From the NCBI RefSeq assembly GCF_020515625.1, contig NZ_JAIWPJ010000010.1:1-41192 (forward strand): a DNA stretch of 41,192 nucleotides, read 5' to 3'. The notes beneath the pieces are model-generated. The model was not told where the DNA came from, did no database searches, and was given only the letters and a program-made list of their open reading frames with translations. Position numbers and translations under genes: made by a program. Shown piece by piece: positions 40,666 through 41,192 of the stretch (position 1 is its first letter; each line of letters starts with the position of its first letter). This stretch comes from Natrinema amylolyticum (GTDB taxonomy: Archaea > Halobacteriota > Halobacteria > Halobacteriales > Natrialbaceae).

Positions 40666-41192
40666 ATGATTATGAATATCGAAACAAGATCGGAATTAGC
40701 TACCAGACAGATCTACGTCGCCGGAGAGTGGATCAATACAAGTCAGACGCTTCGAGTCGACGATCTCGCAGACGGTGGTGCCGTCGGTGAGATAGCTGTA
40801 GCGGGACCGGAGGAGGCCAGAACTGCACTGCGTGCTGCCCACGAAATCAAACCGGAACTGCGCGAGACGACAGTCGTCGAGCGCGCCGAGTGGTGTGAAA
40901 CGATCGCTGACCGACTCCGCGACCGCGAAGAGGAGATCGCGGAGGTCATCGTCCGGGAGGCCGGCAAACCGATCTCGTCGGCCCGCGGCGAGATCGGTCA
41001 GGCGGCCGAGCGCTTCGATCGAGCGGCCGAGGAGGCGCGCAATATCGTCAGCAAGGGCGAGTACTGCGAGGGATCGACGGCCGGCCACGAGGGGTGGCAG
41101 GCGATCGTCAAACACGAGCCGATCGGCGCGGTACTGTGTATCACGCCGTACAACTACCCGCTTGCCACGACGGCGCTGCAGGTCGCGCCCGC
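40666..41192 (+). CDS. Aldehyde dehydrogenase family, GAPN-like (5' part, cut by the window end)
   Basis: About 175 residues of an ALDH-superfamily enzyme: RQIYVAGEWINTSQTLRVDDLADGGAVGEIAVAGPEEARTALRAAHE, then VVERAEWCETIADRLRDREEEIAEVIVREAGKPISSARGEI, then HEPIGAVLCITPYNYPLATTALQVAPA (the conserved TPYN-P loop). The catalytic Glu and Cys lie beyond the window. Following an aldolase and phosphofructokinase module, non-phosphorylating oxidation of glyceraldehyde 3-phosphate (GAPN) is the most likely role, but other ALDHs are possible. Two in-frame ATGs (40666, 40672) could start it. It starts 12 bases after fbp, so it is in the same operon. Confidence 0.8.
   Translation, partial: MIMNIETRSELATRQIYVAGEWINTSQTLRVDDLADGGAVGEIAVAGPEEARTALRAAHEIKPELRETTVVERAEWCETIADRLRDREEEIAEVIVREAGKPISSARGEIGQAAERFDRAAEEARNIVSKGEYCEGSTAGHEGWQAIVKHEPIGAVLCITPYNYPLATTALQVAP

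Overview
The window is haloarchaeal (class Halobacteria). The proteins are acidic, and two secreted proteins carry twin-arginine signals. The gene families are halophile-typical: PAC2, DUF5602, SPW-repeat, FilR1-type regulator, NosD-like beta-helix and a DeoR-type GlpR. Remnants of IS6 and IS200/IS605/IS1341 (TnpB) elements are scattered throughout. I cannot name the species. The window mixes conserved metabolic operons with transposon- and provirus-worn stretches.

Layout. 1-700: an IS6-family insertion sequence. 792-1792: a coupled pair, a winged-helix protein and a TumE-like putative toxin. 1.9-5.7 kb: a decayed integrated element with two different integrase remnants, a 37-aa membrane protein, a PAC2 protein, a homologue of a conserved phage protein, a shattered sugar-phosphate isomerase pseudogene and two small ORFans. 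5.7-10 kb: an MBL-fold hydrolase, a FilR1-type HTH regulator and a DUF5602 secreted protein. 10.7-16 kb: a double-domain UspA protein, a lipid kinase, an FNT channel, a Tat-exported protein with an internal duplication, and a pair of membrane proteins. 16-17 kb: a miniature IS200/IS605-type element and an opposed TnpB-element right end.

17-22.4 kb: a minus-strand block encoding a cysteine-rich copper-binding protein, an SPW protein, a GH15 hydrolase, an SPW/VKOR membrane fusion and a short-chain dehydrogenase. 22.6-25.2 kb: a membrane protein coupled to a membrane-anchored winged-helix regulator, then a divergent pair (winged-helix repressor and a protein resembling nucleoside deoxyribosyltransferase/TIR-like folds) with a palindrome in the shared promoter. 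25.2-32.5 kb: a transposon graveyard with two TnpB C-terminal fragments, several element ends, a SnoaL/alpha-beta-hydrolase fusion, an EamA transporter, a small secreted peptide, a NosD-like protein and a frameshifted DUF234 ATPase.

32.7 kb to the end: a complete fructose module in the order fba (class I aldolase), glpR, pfkB, ptfC, ptfA, ptsH, ptsI, ptfB, fbp and the 5' part of a GAPN-like aldehyde dehydrogenase. It covers PEP-dependent fructose uptake, F1P to FBP, aldol cleavage, triose oxidation, and a phosphatase returning FBP to F6P. The phospho-accepting residues (His190 of EI, His16 of HPr, His74 of EIIA, Cys9 of EIIB) are all present, so the phosphorelay should work.
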